Source: Planctomycetaceae bacterium (GTDB lineage Bacteria; Planctomycetota; Planctomycetia; Pirellulales; UBA1268). From it: a stretch of 15,951 bases of DNA. This document shows positions 1 to 6,995 of the stretch, piece after piece. Location of the stretch: NCBI GenBank assembly GCA_018694455.1, contig JABHNP010000166.1, positions 1 through 15,951 of the forward strand, read 5' to 3'. How positions within the stretch are numbered: position 1 is the stretch's first letter; each line of letters starts with the position of its first letter. The notes under the pieces are model-generated. The model saw only the letters and a program-made list of their open reading frames with translations, ran no database searches and was not told where the DNA came from. A program made the position numbers and the translations under genes.

Positions 1-918
1 AACATCTGCATCCACCTCGAAACTCACCATTGCACCGCAACCACCGTGATACTGCTTTTTGGCAGTGGCAAAACCGGGGTCATCCTCAAGCCCTGGGTAA
101 TACACCCGCTTTACAGATTTTTGTTTTTGCAACCATGAAGCCAACCGCATCGCTGTTGCAGACTGAGCATGCACCCGAAGTTCAAGTGTCTTCACACCCC
201 GACAACACAAAAATGACTCCAAGGGCCCCATAACCGCCCCAGTTGCATTCTGCATCCAATGCAATTTCTCACCAATTTCCGAGTCCCGTGCCACGAGTAC
301 GCCACCGAGAAGATCACTATGCCCTCCAATAAATTTTGTTGCTGAATGCATCACAATGTCCGCACCCATTTCTAGTGGTCGACAGAGTACCGGAGTTGCA
401 AGCGTGTTGTCGGCAACCAATAGAACACCTGCTGCCTCGGTAATCTCAGCGCACCTGGCAATATCTGTCACTGACAACAATGGATTGCCAGTCGGCTCAA
501 TCCAGAGCATTTTTGTCTCTGCTCGAATAGCAGCTTGAACGGCCGTTAGATCAGTCGTGTCGACAGCAGAAACTGAGATTCCACGCTCTGAAAGCACATC
601 GTTAAAAAGCCGCCAACTGCCTCCATAAATATCTGTACCCGTAACAAGATGATCTCCTGGTTTCAGAAGCATCGATACACAGTGGGTCGCCGCCATTCCT
701 GATGCAAATGCAATCGCACGAGCACCGCCATCTAATGAGGCCATGACTGCTTCAAAAGCATGTCGCGTTGGTGAACCGGTACGAGCGTAATCATAATCCG
801 CAGGGCCCACTGCTGCAGGCAGGACGAACGTACTCGCCACATGTATCGGTGGCACGACCGCACCACTCGTTGGATCGGCTTCCTGTCCTACGTGTATTGC
901 CCGCGTGCGAAACTGCAT
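1..918 (-). CDS. Cystathionine gamma-lyase/synthase-like PLP enzyme (partial, C-terminus off the left edge)
   Basis: This frame is open for 306 codons from an ATG at 918 to the window edge without a stop, so the last part of the protein is missing. It is a Cys/Met-metabolism PLP enzyme. Visible marks are the Tyr-x-Arg phosphate-binding pair (Y44, R46, in DYDYARTGSPT), the FASGMAA glycine turn (71-77), DIYGG (96-100), the PLP-ring aspartate D170 in VADNTLATP, and the Schiff-base lysine K195 in HSATKFIGGHSD. The usual ETPTNP segment reads EPTGNP (141-146), a small variation. The start lies 3 bases past the stop of the preceding family member, so the two are almost certainly cotranscribed. Family knowledge allows cystathionine gamma-lyase, gamma-synthase or O-acylhomoserine sulfhydrylase. 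A lyase role beside a gamma-synthase-like partner is the simplest reading, but it is inference. Confidence 0.9.
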   Translation of the reverse strand, partial: MQFRTRAIHVGQEADPTSGAVVPPIHVASTFVLPAAVGPADYDYARTGSPTRHAFEAVMASLDGGARAIAFASGMAATHCVSMLLKPGDHLVTGTDIYGGSWRLFNDVLSERGISVSAVDTTDLTAVQAAIRAETKMLWIEPTGNPLLSVTDIARCAEITEAAGVLLVADNTLATPVLCRPLEMGADIVMHSATKFIGGHSDLLGGVLVARDSEIGEKLHWMQNATGAVMGPLESFLCCRGVKTLELRVHAQSATAMRLASWLQKQKSVKRVYYPGLEDDPGFATAKKQYHGGCGAMVSFEVDADV

Positions 919-921
919 TAC

Positions 922-2148
922 TTACTCCGACACCTCGAACGCCGCAGACAAATCAGCAATGAGATCATCTGCATCTTCGATTCCACATGCCATTCGTACC
1001 ATGTTATCTGCAATCCTAAATTCCGCTCGTTCCTCTGGCGTGTAGTTCCAGTAACTCATTACCATCGGTTGCTCAATCAGTGATTCAACACCACCTAAAC
1101 TCGGACCAATTCGCGGAATTTGCACGGCATCAATAACAGCAGCCGTCTGCTGCCAGTCTGCATCCCGAAGAAAAAATGTAACGAGTCCACCGAAGCCCCG
1201 CATTGTCTGTTTTGCAATCGCATGAAACGGATGATCAGGCAGCCCTGGATAAAGAACTCGCTCAACTCTTGGATGACCAGCAAGAAACTCTGCCACCGCT
1301 TGACCGTTTGCATTGTGTCGTTCCATTCGGAGAGCAAGAGTCTTGAGACCTCGCTCGAGCAAATATGCATTGTGCGGCGAATTCACACCCCCCATGATGC
1401 CTCGCAGATTACGGACTGGGTCAAGCAATTCAGCGGAACCTGTCACAACACCTGCAAGAAGATCATTGTGACCACCGAGGTACTTTGTTGCTGAATGTAA
1501 AACAAAATCAACACCAGCCTCAAGTGGCTTCAGGTTATACGGAGTGCAGAGTGTTGCATCGATGAGGGTCAGAACTCCATTCCTTCGCCCAATTTCAGCA
1601 AACCGGTCGACGTCTACCACACTAAGGTGTGGATTCGTCGGTGACTCACTGATAATAAATTTAGTTTTTGGAGTAATTGCTGCTTCCATCGCGTCGTAAT
1701 CACACGTTCGAACTTCACGAAAGCCAACACCAAAACGACTCAGGTGACGACGACAAAACTCACGACTGCGATGATAGCATTCGTCAAAAAAGACAATCTC
1801 ATCTCCAGCATTTACATGCGCCATCAGAAGACCAACAAACGCTGCCATGCCACTTGCAAAAAGTACACTCGCTTCACCCGAATCAAGTGCTGCCAGTTTT
1901 TCCTCAACAACCCGTTCACCAGGATTACCATATCGCCCGTACTCCTCACGAGGCTCACCTTGCTCAAGGAAGTCGACAATTGCCTGAGTGTCAGGAAACG
2001 TATACGTCGATGCCGCAAAAATTGGATCGGTAATTGAAAAGCCAGGCTTCACCCTGGCCTCTCCAGCGTGCACGGAGAGCGTTGATGGCCCTGAGGCGGA
2101 TACTTTTTTTATCGAAGGATCAGGCATAATTGTTGTTGGCTCGACCAT
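922..2148 (-). CDS. metB: Cystathionine gamma-synthase-like PLP enzyme (plant-type)
   Basis: The product is about 408 residues, the normal length for the Cys/Met-metabolism PLP family. The expected reaction is gamma-replacement joining cysteine to an activated homoserine to give cystathionine, in the cytoplasm on the way to methionine. Visible motifs are EYGRYGNP (phosphate-binding Tyr and Arg), LFASGMAA, SESPTNPHL, the PLP aspartate in LIDATLCTP, and the PLP lysine in LHSATKYLGGHND (K222 from this start). The YGRYGNP, SESPTNP and C-terminal EQPMVMSYW stretches resemble plant cystathionine gamma-synthase more than E. coli MetB as I remember them. An in-frame GTG at 2160 would add four residues. 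Neither start has a convincing Shine-Dalgarno site, so I chose the ATG. The next gene begins 3 bases downstream. The exact acyl-homoserine substrate cannot be told from sequence. Confidence 0.85.
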   Translation of the reverse strand: MVEPTTIMPDPSIKKVSASGPSTLSVHAGEARVKPGFSITDPIFAASTYTFPDTQAIVDFLEQGEPREEYGRYGNPGERVVEEKLAALDSGEASVLFASGMAAFVGLLMAHVNAGDEIVFFDECYHRSREFCRRHLSRFGVGFREVRTCDYDAMEAAITPKTKFIISESPTNPHLSVVDVDRFAEIGRRNGVLTLIDATLCTPYNLKPLEAGVDFVLHSATKYLGGHNDLLAGVVTGSAELLDPVRNLRGIMGGVNSPHNAYLLERGLKTLALRMERHNANGQAVAEFLAGHPRVERVLYPGLPDHPFHAIAKQTMRGFGGLVTFFLRDADWQQTAAVIDAVQIPRIGPSLGGVESLIEQPMVMSYWNYTPEERAEFRIADNMVRMACGIEDADDLIADLSAAFEVSE

Positions 2149-2197
2149 AGAAACAACCACGAATCAGTTCGTAGGAAATCGTACTCACCGATGACTC

Positions 2198-2226
2198 TCT
2201 GCCAGACTGTATTTCTGCCAGACTGT
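2198..2226. repeat. Two direct copies of a 13-bp sequence
   Basis: TCTGCCAGACTGT occurs at 2198-2210 and again at 2214-2226, a 16-base period, in the spacer just upstream of the cystathionine gamma-synthase-like gene. Function is unknown; it may be a slippage duplication or a pair of binding sites. Confidence 0.85.
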
Positions 2227-2272
2227 GTTCAAGGACCTTTCATTCTATGCATCACATAGACACGCGATACAT

Positions 2273-2326
2273 GTAGTCACTATTCTGCTAGTAGTCACTA
2301 TTCTGCTAGTAGTCACTATTCTGCTA
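2273..2326. repeat. Three perfect 18-bp tandem repeats
   Basis: The unit GTAGTCACTATTCTGCTA is repeated three times without mismatch (2273-2290, 2291-2308, 2309-2326), and the next three bases GTA begin a fourth copy. It lies in the divergent spacer between the metB-like gene (minus) and the beta-propeller gene (plus). The unit is not coding in either neighbour. It could be a regulatory array or a variable-number tandem repeat produced by slippage. The copies are contiguous with no spacers, so this is not a CRISPR array. Confidence 0.95.
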
Positions 2327-2442
2327 GTAAGTCTAACCGATGTTTGACAGCCTGCAGTCTGACGAATCCGGTTATGACGAAAGTTCCGTAATATTGTCCC
2401 AAAGAAACTGCGACGCGTAGAACATCTCAGATAAAATAAACG

Positions 2443-2469
2443 TTTCCCGCCCCTTTTTCAGGCGGGAGA
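2443..2469 (+). promoter_or_regulatory. Hairpin in the leader of the beta-propeller gene
   Basis: The arms TCCCGCC (2445-2451) and GGCGGGA (2461-2467) pair perfectly around a 9-base, T-rich loop. The stem extends by a T-G wobble and one further pair. It ends about 28 bases before the ATG at 2498 and is followed by GAACAACTTTTT, so it could be an attenuator, a weak terminator or simply a structured leader. The start codon itself has no clear Shine-Dalgarno site. The rest of the 2149-2497 spacer shows only the repeats listed separately and an AT-rich stretch near 2430-2440. Confidence 0.5.
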
Positions 2470-2497
2470 ACAACTTTTTCACAAAGACCCAACACCT

Positions 2498-4261
2498 ATG
2501 AATCCAACGCTCCCCGCCCCAGAAGGGGATTCCTCACTAGTGACACGTCATTTCATCCCACCGATAAAGATCTGGGTGACTCTCGCATCTCTTGCAACAG
2601 CCACTGTGCTTGTTCGGTATGGATGGCTTGAAGTAATTATCGGTGATGTTATTGATCAAGCGGTGCGGAATATTATCACCCTGATACTTTCGTTCACGGG
2701 ATGCCTGTCTCTTTTCATCTGGTTTATTCGAGAAAGTGATTTTCGACCCGTCATAAAAAAAAGTGTAACCGCAGGTGTTGTCGTCCTTGTCGTTCTCGCC
2801 CTTGCCGTACTTCGGATTGAACGAGTGAGCGGTGACCTTGTGCCACAGTTTGCTTTTCGATGGCAGGCCAGAAACGATGCACTTTTGCCGTCCGCCGCAA
2901 CACTTGCGAGCCTCGGAAACATCAAAAAGACTTCCTCCATCTGGAACGCAACTCCTGACGACTCCCCCTGTTTTCTTGGCCCTCAAGGAACGGCAAGCAT
3001 CGACGGCATTGAACTGGATACAACAAGGAGTCTTTCACCACGGTGCATCTGGAAACGCCCTATCGGAGCAGGCTGGAGTGGCTTTGCTACATATGGAGGC
3101 CATGCTGTCACTCTGGAACAACGAGGAAACGATGAAGCAATCACCTGCTATTCGATAGCAACCGGTGAACCTGAGTGGGCTGTTTCCGTTCCAGCGCGGC
3201 ACGAAACCGTGCTTGGTGGAATCGGCCCGCGTTCCACACCAACAATCCGCGATGGCATCGTGTATGCCACAGGAGCAACCGGCTGGCTACATACCATTGA
3301 AGGCAGCACTGGCGAGGTGCTCTGGCGGAAAGATATTGTGGCTGACCTTGGCATCGATAGGGCAGCACATGCCGCAGCGGTTGCCTGGGGACGGGCAGGC
3401 TCACCACTCGTTACGGAACAACTCGTTATTGTCCCTGCTGGTGGCCCACGAACAGAATTTGACGCTTTGGAAGACGATGCTGATAAGACAACTCTGGACC
3501 CCAAACTCTCACGATATATTTCTCTCGTTGCCTACGACCGGACTAGCGGAGACCAAAAATGGGTCGCCGGGACAGAACAAATCTCGTATGCATCACCCCA
3601 ACTCATTCGCATTGATGATCGCAAAGCAGTAATCACAGTGAATGAAGGTCACGTTGCCGCGTACGAAATCACCACCGGCAATCAGCTCTGGCAGTCTGTC
3701 TGGCCAGGGCATTCAAATTCGGACGCAAGTTGCTCGCAACCACATATTCTTGCCAGTGATAGATTTTTCATATCGAAGGGTTACGGCATTGGCTCAGCTG
3801 TGTTCTCGTTTTCTCAATCAAAAAGCAACTGGACGATCAAACCAGTGTGGCAACAGTCGAACCTCCTTAAAACCAAGTTCACGAACGTTTCTATCCATAA
3901 TGGCTATGCCTATGGACTCTCGGACGGAATTCTTGAGTGTGTAGAACTCTCTTCAGGGAAACGAATGTGGAAGAAAGGACGATACGGACAGGGACAGCTT
4001 CTTCGTGTCGGTGCAACGCTTCTTATTCAAGCTGAGTCTGGAGATGTAGTCGCAGTGCCGGCAACTCCTGACAAACCTGTAGAACTTTCTCGATTCCCAG
4101 CACTCGATGGACAAACCTGGAACAACCTATGCTTAAGTGGCAACAATCTTCTTGTCCGGAACGCGGAAGAAGCCGCCTGTTATGAAGTCTCTCTCAAACA
4201 GCAAAGTGTATTGCCTCAAGACGCCGCCCAACAAACAGAACAGGTGTTGAGCGATGAATGA
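2498..4261 (+). CDS. Membrane-anchored PQQ-like beta-propeller repeat protein
   Basis: The protein has 587 residues. It begins with a short cytoplasmic stretch and three predicted membrane helices (about 26-48, 58-77 and 90-107). A long soluble domain follows, rich in beta-propeller blade signatures, for example ITCYSIATGEPEWAV, LHTIEGSTGEVLWR, VAAYEITTGNQLWQ and LECVELSSGKRMWK. These match the quinoprotein/PQQ-like WD family, in which each blade ends in a G-x-x-x-W pattern. A FLGPQG segment near 160 resembles the FRGP motif often seen at the start of planctomycete propeller proteins. There are no clear PQQ or haem ligands, so it is more likely a binding or scaffold protein than a working dehydrogenase. 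Its stop overlaps the start of the SDR gene by 8 bases, which indicates translational coupling and a shared role. Confidence 0.85.
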   Translation: MNPTLPAPEGDSSLVTRHFIPPIKIWVTLASLATATVLVRYGWLEVIIGDVIDQAVRNIITLILSFTGCLSLFIWFIRESDFRPVIKKSVTAGVVVLVVLALAVLRIERVSGDLVPQFAFRWQARNDALLPSAATLASLGNIKKTSSIWNATPDDSPCFLGPQGTASIDGIELDTTRSLSPRCIWKRPIGAGWSGFATYGGHAVTLEQRGNDEAITCYSIATGEPEWAVSVPARHETVLGGIGPRSTPTIRDGIVYATGATGWLHTIEGSTGEVLWRKDIVADLGIDRAAHAAAVAWGRAGSPLVTEQLVIVPAGGPRTEFDALEDDADKTTLDPKLSRYISLVAYDRTSGDQKWVAGTEQISYASPQLIRIDDRKAVITVNEGHVAAYEITTGNQLWQSVWPGHSNSDASCSQPHILASDRFFISKGYGIGSAVFSFSQSKSNWTIKPVWQQSNLLKTKFTNVSIHNGYAYGLSDGILECVELSSGKRMWKKGRYGQGQLLRVGATLLIQAESGDVVAVPATPDKPVELSRFPALDGQTWNNLCLSGNNLLVRNAEEAACYEVSLKQQSVLPQDAAQQTEQVLSDE

Positions 4262-5030
4262 ATTACACGGACAAACAGTGCTCGTGACAGGCAGCACCAG
4301 TGGCATCGGCCGTGCCGTCGCTCTTCAACTCGCGGAGTCCGGAGCAGCCGTTGCGATCCATGGGCGTAATGCTATTGCTGCTGAACGTATTGCAGACGAA
4401 ATAAGCACTTCTGCCGGTAGCGTTGCCGGGATTTTTCTCACGGACATCGCTACAACTGACGGATGTCATGAACTCATTGAGTCTGTGACGACAGCATGCC
4501 CAGCCCTTCATGCGGCCTGCCTCATTGCCGGTGCCGACACTCTGACGGGGGCAGCCGCGTCACTTCCCTTCGAGGATAAGCTTCAGCTTCTTTACAACAC
4601 CGATGTACAATCAACTCTTCTACTCGGAAGAGGACTGGGCCAATTCATGAAGAGTGTTCATGGCGGTTCAATCGTCACAACAGGATGGGACCAAGCTGCA
4701 ATGGGCATGGAAGGCGATAGCGGCGAATTGTTTGCCACCATGAAAGGTGCTGTCATGGCGTTTACGAAAAGCCTGGCAAAGTCGCTCGCACCACATGTCC
4801 GAGTAAACTGCATTGCACCGGGATGGATTAAAACAGCCTGGGGTGAGGAGGCGAGCGCTTCATGGCAAGACCGGGCGGTTCGAGAATGCCTCCTCCAGCG
4901 ATGGGGTGAACCCAAAGATATTGCTGAGGCTATCCAATGGCTTGTCTCTCCGGGTGCAGGTTTCATTACAGGGCAGATTGTCAACGTGAACGGTGGCTTC
5001 CGCACGAACCAAAAAAAACAGACAAACTGA
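4254..5030 (+). CDS. SDR-family protein with altered catalytic residues
   Basis: This is a 258-residue Rossmann protein of classical short-chain dehydrogenase length. The nucleotide-binding motif TGSTSGIG is at 12-19, and the Asn of the SDR tetrad seems kept (N115 in YNTDVQS). The RVNCIAPGWIKT segment (183-194) and the C-terminal GAGFITGQIVNVNGGF are typical of the family. The catalytic YxxxK reads FATMK (160-164), so Tyr is Phe while Lys remains. The Ser-containing loop after SIV reads TTGWDQ, with no Ser at the expected place. The TTT codon for F160 is clear in the DNA. The fold and cofactor binding are therefore well supported but ordinary oxidoreductase activity is doubtful. AGGTG seven bases upstream, inside the preceding gene, is a plausible ribosome site. 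The 8-base overlap with the beta-propeller gene implies one operon. The substrate is unknown. Confidence 0.88.
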   Translation: MNELHGQTVLVTGSTSGIGRAVALQLAESGAAVAIHGRNAIAAERIADEISTSAGSVAGIFLTDIATTDGCHELIESVTTACPALHAACLIAGADTLTGAAASLPFEDKLQLLYNTDVQSTLLLGRGLGQFMKSVHGGSIVTTGWDQAAMGMEGDSGELFATMKGAVMAFTKSLAKSLAPHVRVNCIAPGWIKTAWGEEASASWQDRAVRECLLQRWGEPKDIAEAIQWLVSPGAGFITGQIVNVNGGFRTNQKKQTN

Positions 5031-5075
5031 CGGAATAATTAAACAGGCAAACACCATTATAAGTAGCTGAAACAA

Positions 5076-5113
5076 CATTGTCGTGAGCAAACCCATGTTT
5101 ACTCACGACAATG
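5076..5113. terminator. Long perfect hairpin between convergent genes
   Basis: The arms CATTGTCGTGAG (5076-5087) and CTCACGACAATG (5102-5113) are exact reverse complements. After one mismatch, AAAC/GTTT continue the stem down to a 4-base loop (CCAT). It sits between the SDR stop (5030) and the amt stop (5219). No T-tract follows on either strand directly, so a role as a bidirectional terminator or mRNA 3' end is inferred from position. Confidence 0.55.
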
Positions 5114-5127
5114 AAGATATCCCTGCC

Positions 5128-5185
5128 TTTTTTATTTTCTGAAAACACCCCGACCTGGGAGAGCAAGGCGGAATGCTCGCCCAGG
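5128..5185 (-). terminator. Probable terminator of amt
   Basis: Read on the minus strand, about 33 bases past the amt stop, the arms CCTGGG (5154-5159) and CCCAGG (5180-5185) pair. After one A-G mismatch, GAGCA/TGCTC continue the stem around an 8-base loop. On the minus strand the hairpin is followed by a GTGTTTTC stretch and more A/T-rich sequence, an imperfect but reasonable intrinsic terminator. Confidence 0.55.
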
Positions 5186-5218
5186 CCGTTGGGGCATCCT
5201 TCTGGATTCAGGAAGTGC

Positions 5219-6706
5219 TCACTGATCTGCACCCAATGGGTAAGCACGCAAGCCATGTTCTTCGAGGTCGAGGCCCGACTGTTCAACTTCAGGGGATACC
5301 CGCAGCATCCCAATGACTTTCAAGGCACCGAAGATGATGGACATGGTGATGAATGCCCACGCACAGATGGCAACAGTGCTTATGAGCTGGACCGTGATGA
5401 AGCTACCGACAGAATCGATACCGTCGGGTAGATCTCCAAAGATTCCAGTAGCGAGTCCGCCCCAAACACCGCAAAGACCATGGACTGGCCACGCACCAAC
5501 CGGGTCATCAATTTTGAGTTTCTCGAGAAGCAAGATACCCATCACAACAAGAAAACCACCAACAACACCAATGATTAGTGACTCGACTTGAGACACGCGA
5601 TCACAGTTTGCCGTAATTGCTACTAACCCGCCGAGCACACCGTTGAGTGCCATCGTGACATCGGGCTTTCCAAACAAAGTCCAGGCCGTGATCAGAGCCG
5701 TCACTGCACCCGCGGCAGCAGCAAGCGTTGTTGTAAGTGCGATATACGTTGTGGCATTTGCATTCGCGGCACCTGCGTATGTCAGTTGACTACCCGGGTT
5801 AAAGCCATACCAGCCTACCCAGAGAATAAAGACACCCAGTGCTGCAAACGAAATATTATGCCCCGGAATAGGTCCGCTTTTTCCGTCTTTTGTAAATCGG
5901 CCAATACGTGGTCCAAGGAAAATCGCTCCAGCAAGACCAGCAAAACCACCAACAGCGTGCACAACTACGCTCCCTGCAAAATCTTGGAAGCCCATGGAGT
6001 CGCACCATCCGCCTCCCCACTTCCAAGCACCACTGATCGGGTAAATAAGACCAGTCAAAATCGCACTGTAGACGAGATACGCTGAAAACTTCATACGCCC
6101 AGCAACAGCACCGGAGACAATGGTCGCCGCAGTCGCTGCAAACGCAACCTGGAACAAGAAGTCGGCATAAGAACTGTAGTCTCCATAGCCAGTGCCATCA
6201 GACTCCACAACAAATGGTGTGAAACTGCCGAGGTAACCATCAACAGTCCATGCATCCCCGGGATACATGAGGTTGAACCCAATGAAGAGGTACAGCAGCA
6301 CCCCGACGCAGAGATCCATCACATTCTTTGAAAGAATATTGACTGCATTTTTTGCTGAGTTGAGCCCTATTTCAACCATTGCAAATCCAGCTTGCATGAA
6401 AATAACAAGCACAGCACAGATAAACATAATCAGGGTATTGATTGTATAATCTGTTTCTTGGATGTAAGAAGCCAGAGCCTCTGCTGTAGCATCACTATCG
6501 GTTGCCTTTGCAGGACTTGCTTCCTCGGCTGCCTTCTCTTCCGTCGCTGGATTCTCAGCAGACTCTTTGGCAGTCGAAGCCGCTTGTTCCCCACTTTCCT
6601 GAGCTATGGCCGCAGGAGCCAAGCAATTGATAATTCCTCCTACAGATACCGAAAGAACTGCCCCAAAGAGCAGACTGTAGAGCCAACGATTCCTCACAAA
6701 ATTCAT
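5219..6706 (-). CDS. amt: Amt-family ammonium transporter
   Basis: The protein has 495 residues. A cleavable signal peptide (about 1-35, ending AAIA-Q) precedes an Ala/Glu/Lys-rich low-complexity linker (about 36-80) and then the hydrophobic transporter core. The two pore histidines are visible: H250 in VVVHAVGGFAGLAGA and H409 in GAWPVHGLCGVWGGLATG. GGWCDSMGFQDFAGS and DVTMALNGVLGGLVAITANCD are further family marks. The tail EVEQSGLDLEEHGLRAYP is the Amt C-terminal segment that interacts with GlnK-type PII proteins in other bacteria. It should conduct ammonium across the cytoplasmic membrane. No glnK lies beside it here. The start is decided by a GGAGG site (RC at 6713-6717) six bases before the ATG. 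A sigma-54 promoter and an NtrC-type palindrome lie upstream, so nitrogen-responsive expression is likely. Confidence 0.96.
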   Translation of the reverse strand: MNFVRNRWLYSLLFGAVLSVSVGGIINCLAPAAIAQESGEQAASTAKESAENPATEEKAAEEASPAKATDSDATAEALASYIQETDYTINTLIMFICAVLVIFMQAGFAMVEIGLNSAKNAVNILSKNVMDLCVGVLLYLFIGFNLMYPGDAWTVDGYLGSFTPFVVESDGTGYGDYSSYADFLFQVAFAATAATIVSGAVAGRMKFSAYLVYSAILTGLIYPISGAWKWGGGWCDSMGFQDFAGSVVVHAVGGFAGLAGAIFLGPRIGRFTKDGKSGPIPGHNISFAALGVFILWVGWYGFNPGSQLTYAGAANANATTYIALTTTLAAAAGAVTALITAWTLFGKPDVTMALNGVLGGLVAITANCDRVSQVESLIIGVVGGFLVVMGILLLEKLKIDDPVGAWPVHGLCGVWGGLATGIFGDLPDGIDSVGSFITVQLISTVAICAWAFITMSIIFGALKVIGMLRVSPEVEQSGLDLEEHGLRAYPLGADQ

Positions 6707-6712
6707 AACACG

Positions 6713-6717
6713 CCTCC
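6713..6717 (-). promoter_or_regulatory. Strong Shine-Dalgarno site of amt
   Basis: GGAGG on the minus strand lies six bases before the ATG at 6706. It stands out because most genes in this window lack an obvious ribosome site, and it fixes the amt start. Confidence 0.8.
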
Positions 6718-6774
6718 GCCTAAATTGAAGAGTTGAAAGGAAGATAGAAACAGTGTCCTACCCTGCCGCCACCC

Positions 6775-6791
6775 TGCACCAAGTTGGTGCA
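6775..6791. promoter_or_regulatory. Perfect NtrC-type palindrome upstream of amt
   Basis: TGCACCAAGTTGGTGCA is a 17-bp palindrome symmetric about its central base. It equals the consensus recalled for NtrC enhancer sites at enterobacterial glnA (TGCACCA-N3-TGGTGCA). It lies 68 bases before the amt ATG. Relative to the sigma-54 promoter at 6817-6832 it would be in the transcribed leader, at roughly +15 to +31, which is an unusual place for an enhancer. In RNA it could also fold as a 6-bp hairpin with a 5-base loop. Binding by an NtrC homologue is inferred. Confidence 0.65.
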
Positions 6792-6816
6792 CACCGTGCC
6801 GGCAACGACTCCTCTT

Positions 6817-6832
6817 TGCAAAGACCGTGCCA
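6817..6832 (-). promoter_or_regulatory. Sigma-54 (RpoN) promoter of amt
   Basis: On the minus strand this reads TGGCACGGTCTTTGCA. It is an exact fit to the -24/-12 consensus TGGCACG-N4-TTGCA, with the invariant GG and GC at the correct 10-base spacing. It points toward amt and predicts a start site near 6805-6808, giving a leader of about 100 bases. Sigma-54 promoters need an AAA+ activator, consistent with the NtrC-type palindrome close by. Confidence 0.75.
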
Positions 6833-6959
6833 AACCTCTCGATTACTCTTGGCAACTCAAGAAAGGCTTGTTTCTTCGGAACTTTCCTTGTTTATGAAAA
6901 GTATGACGTGCTCTCGTGCCACCCTACCGCCCGCTTCAAAGGCACCACATGCTAGCAAT

Positions 6960-6995
6960 GCAGGCACTGCACAAGGTTTTTTCGCGTGCACCTGC
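6960..6995 (-). terminator. Hairpin directly after pabA
   Basis: On the minus strand the hairpin begins at the base after the pabA stop. GCAGGTGCAC (6995-6986) pairs with GTGCA and CCTGC at 6960-6972, with a 3-base bulge (GTG) and a 13-base loop. No T-tract follows, so termination is a guess from position. The rest of the 6707-6995 spacer holds the amt control signals described separately and nothing else I recognise. Confidence 0.4.

Noticed and set aside
2273..2326. A CRISPR-like repeat array
   Set aside because: The copies are contiguous with no spacers, the unit is only 18 bases, and no cas genes are nearby.
6757..6772. A second sigma-54 element (TGGCGGCAGGGTAGGA on minus) nearer to amt
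   Set aside because: It has the GG of -24 but GG instead of the invariant GC at -12, while the element at 6817-6832 is a full match.
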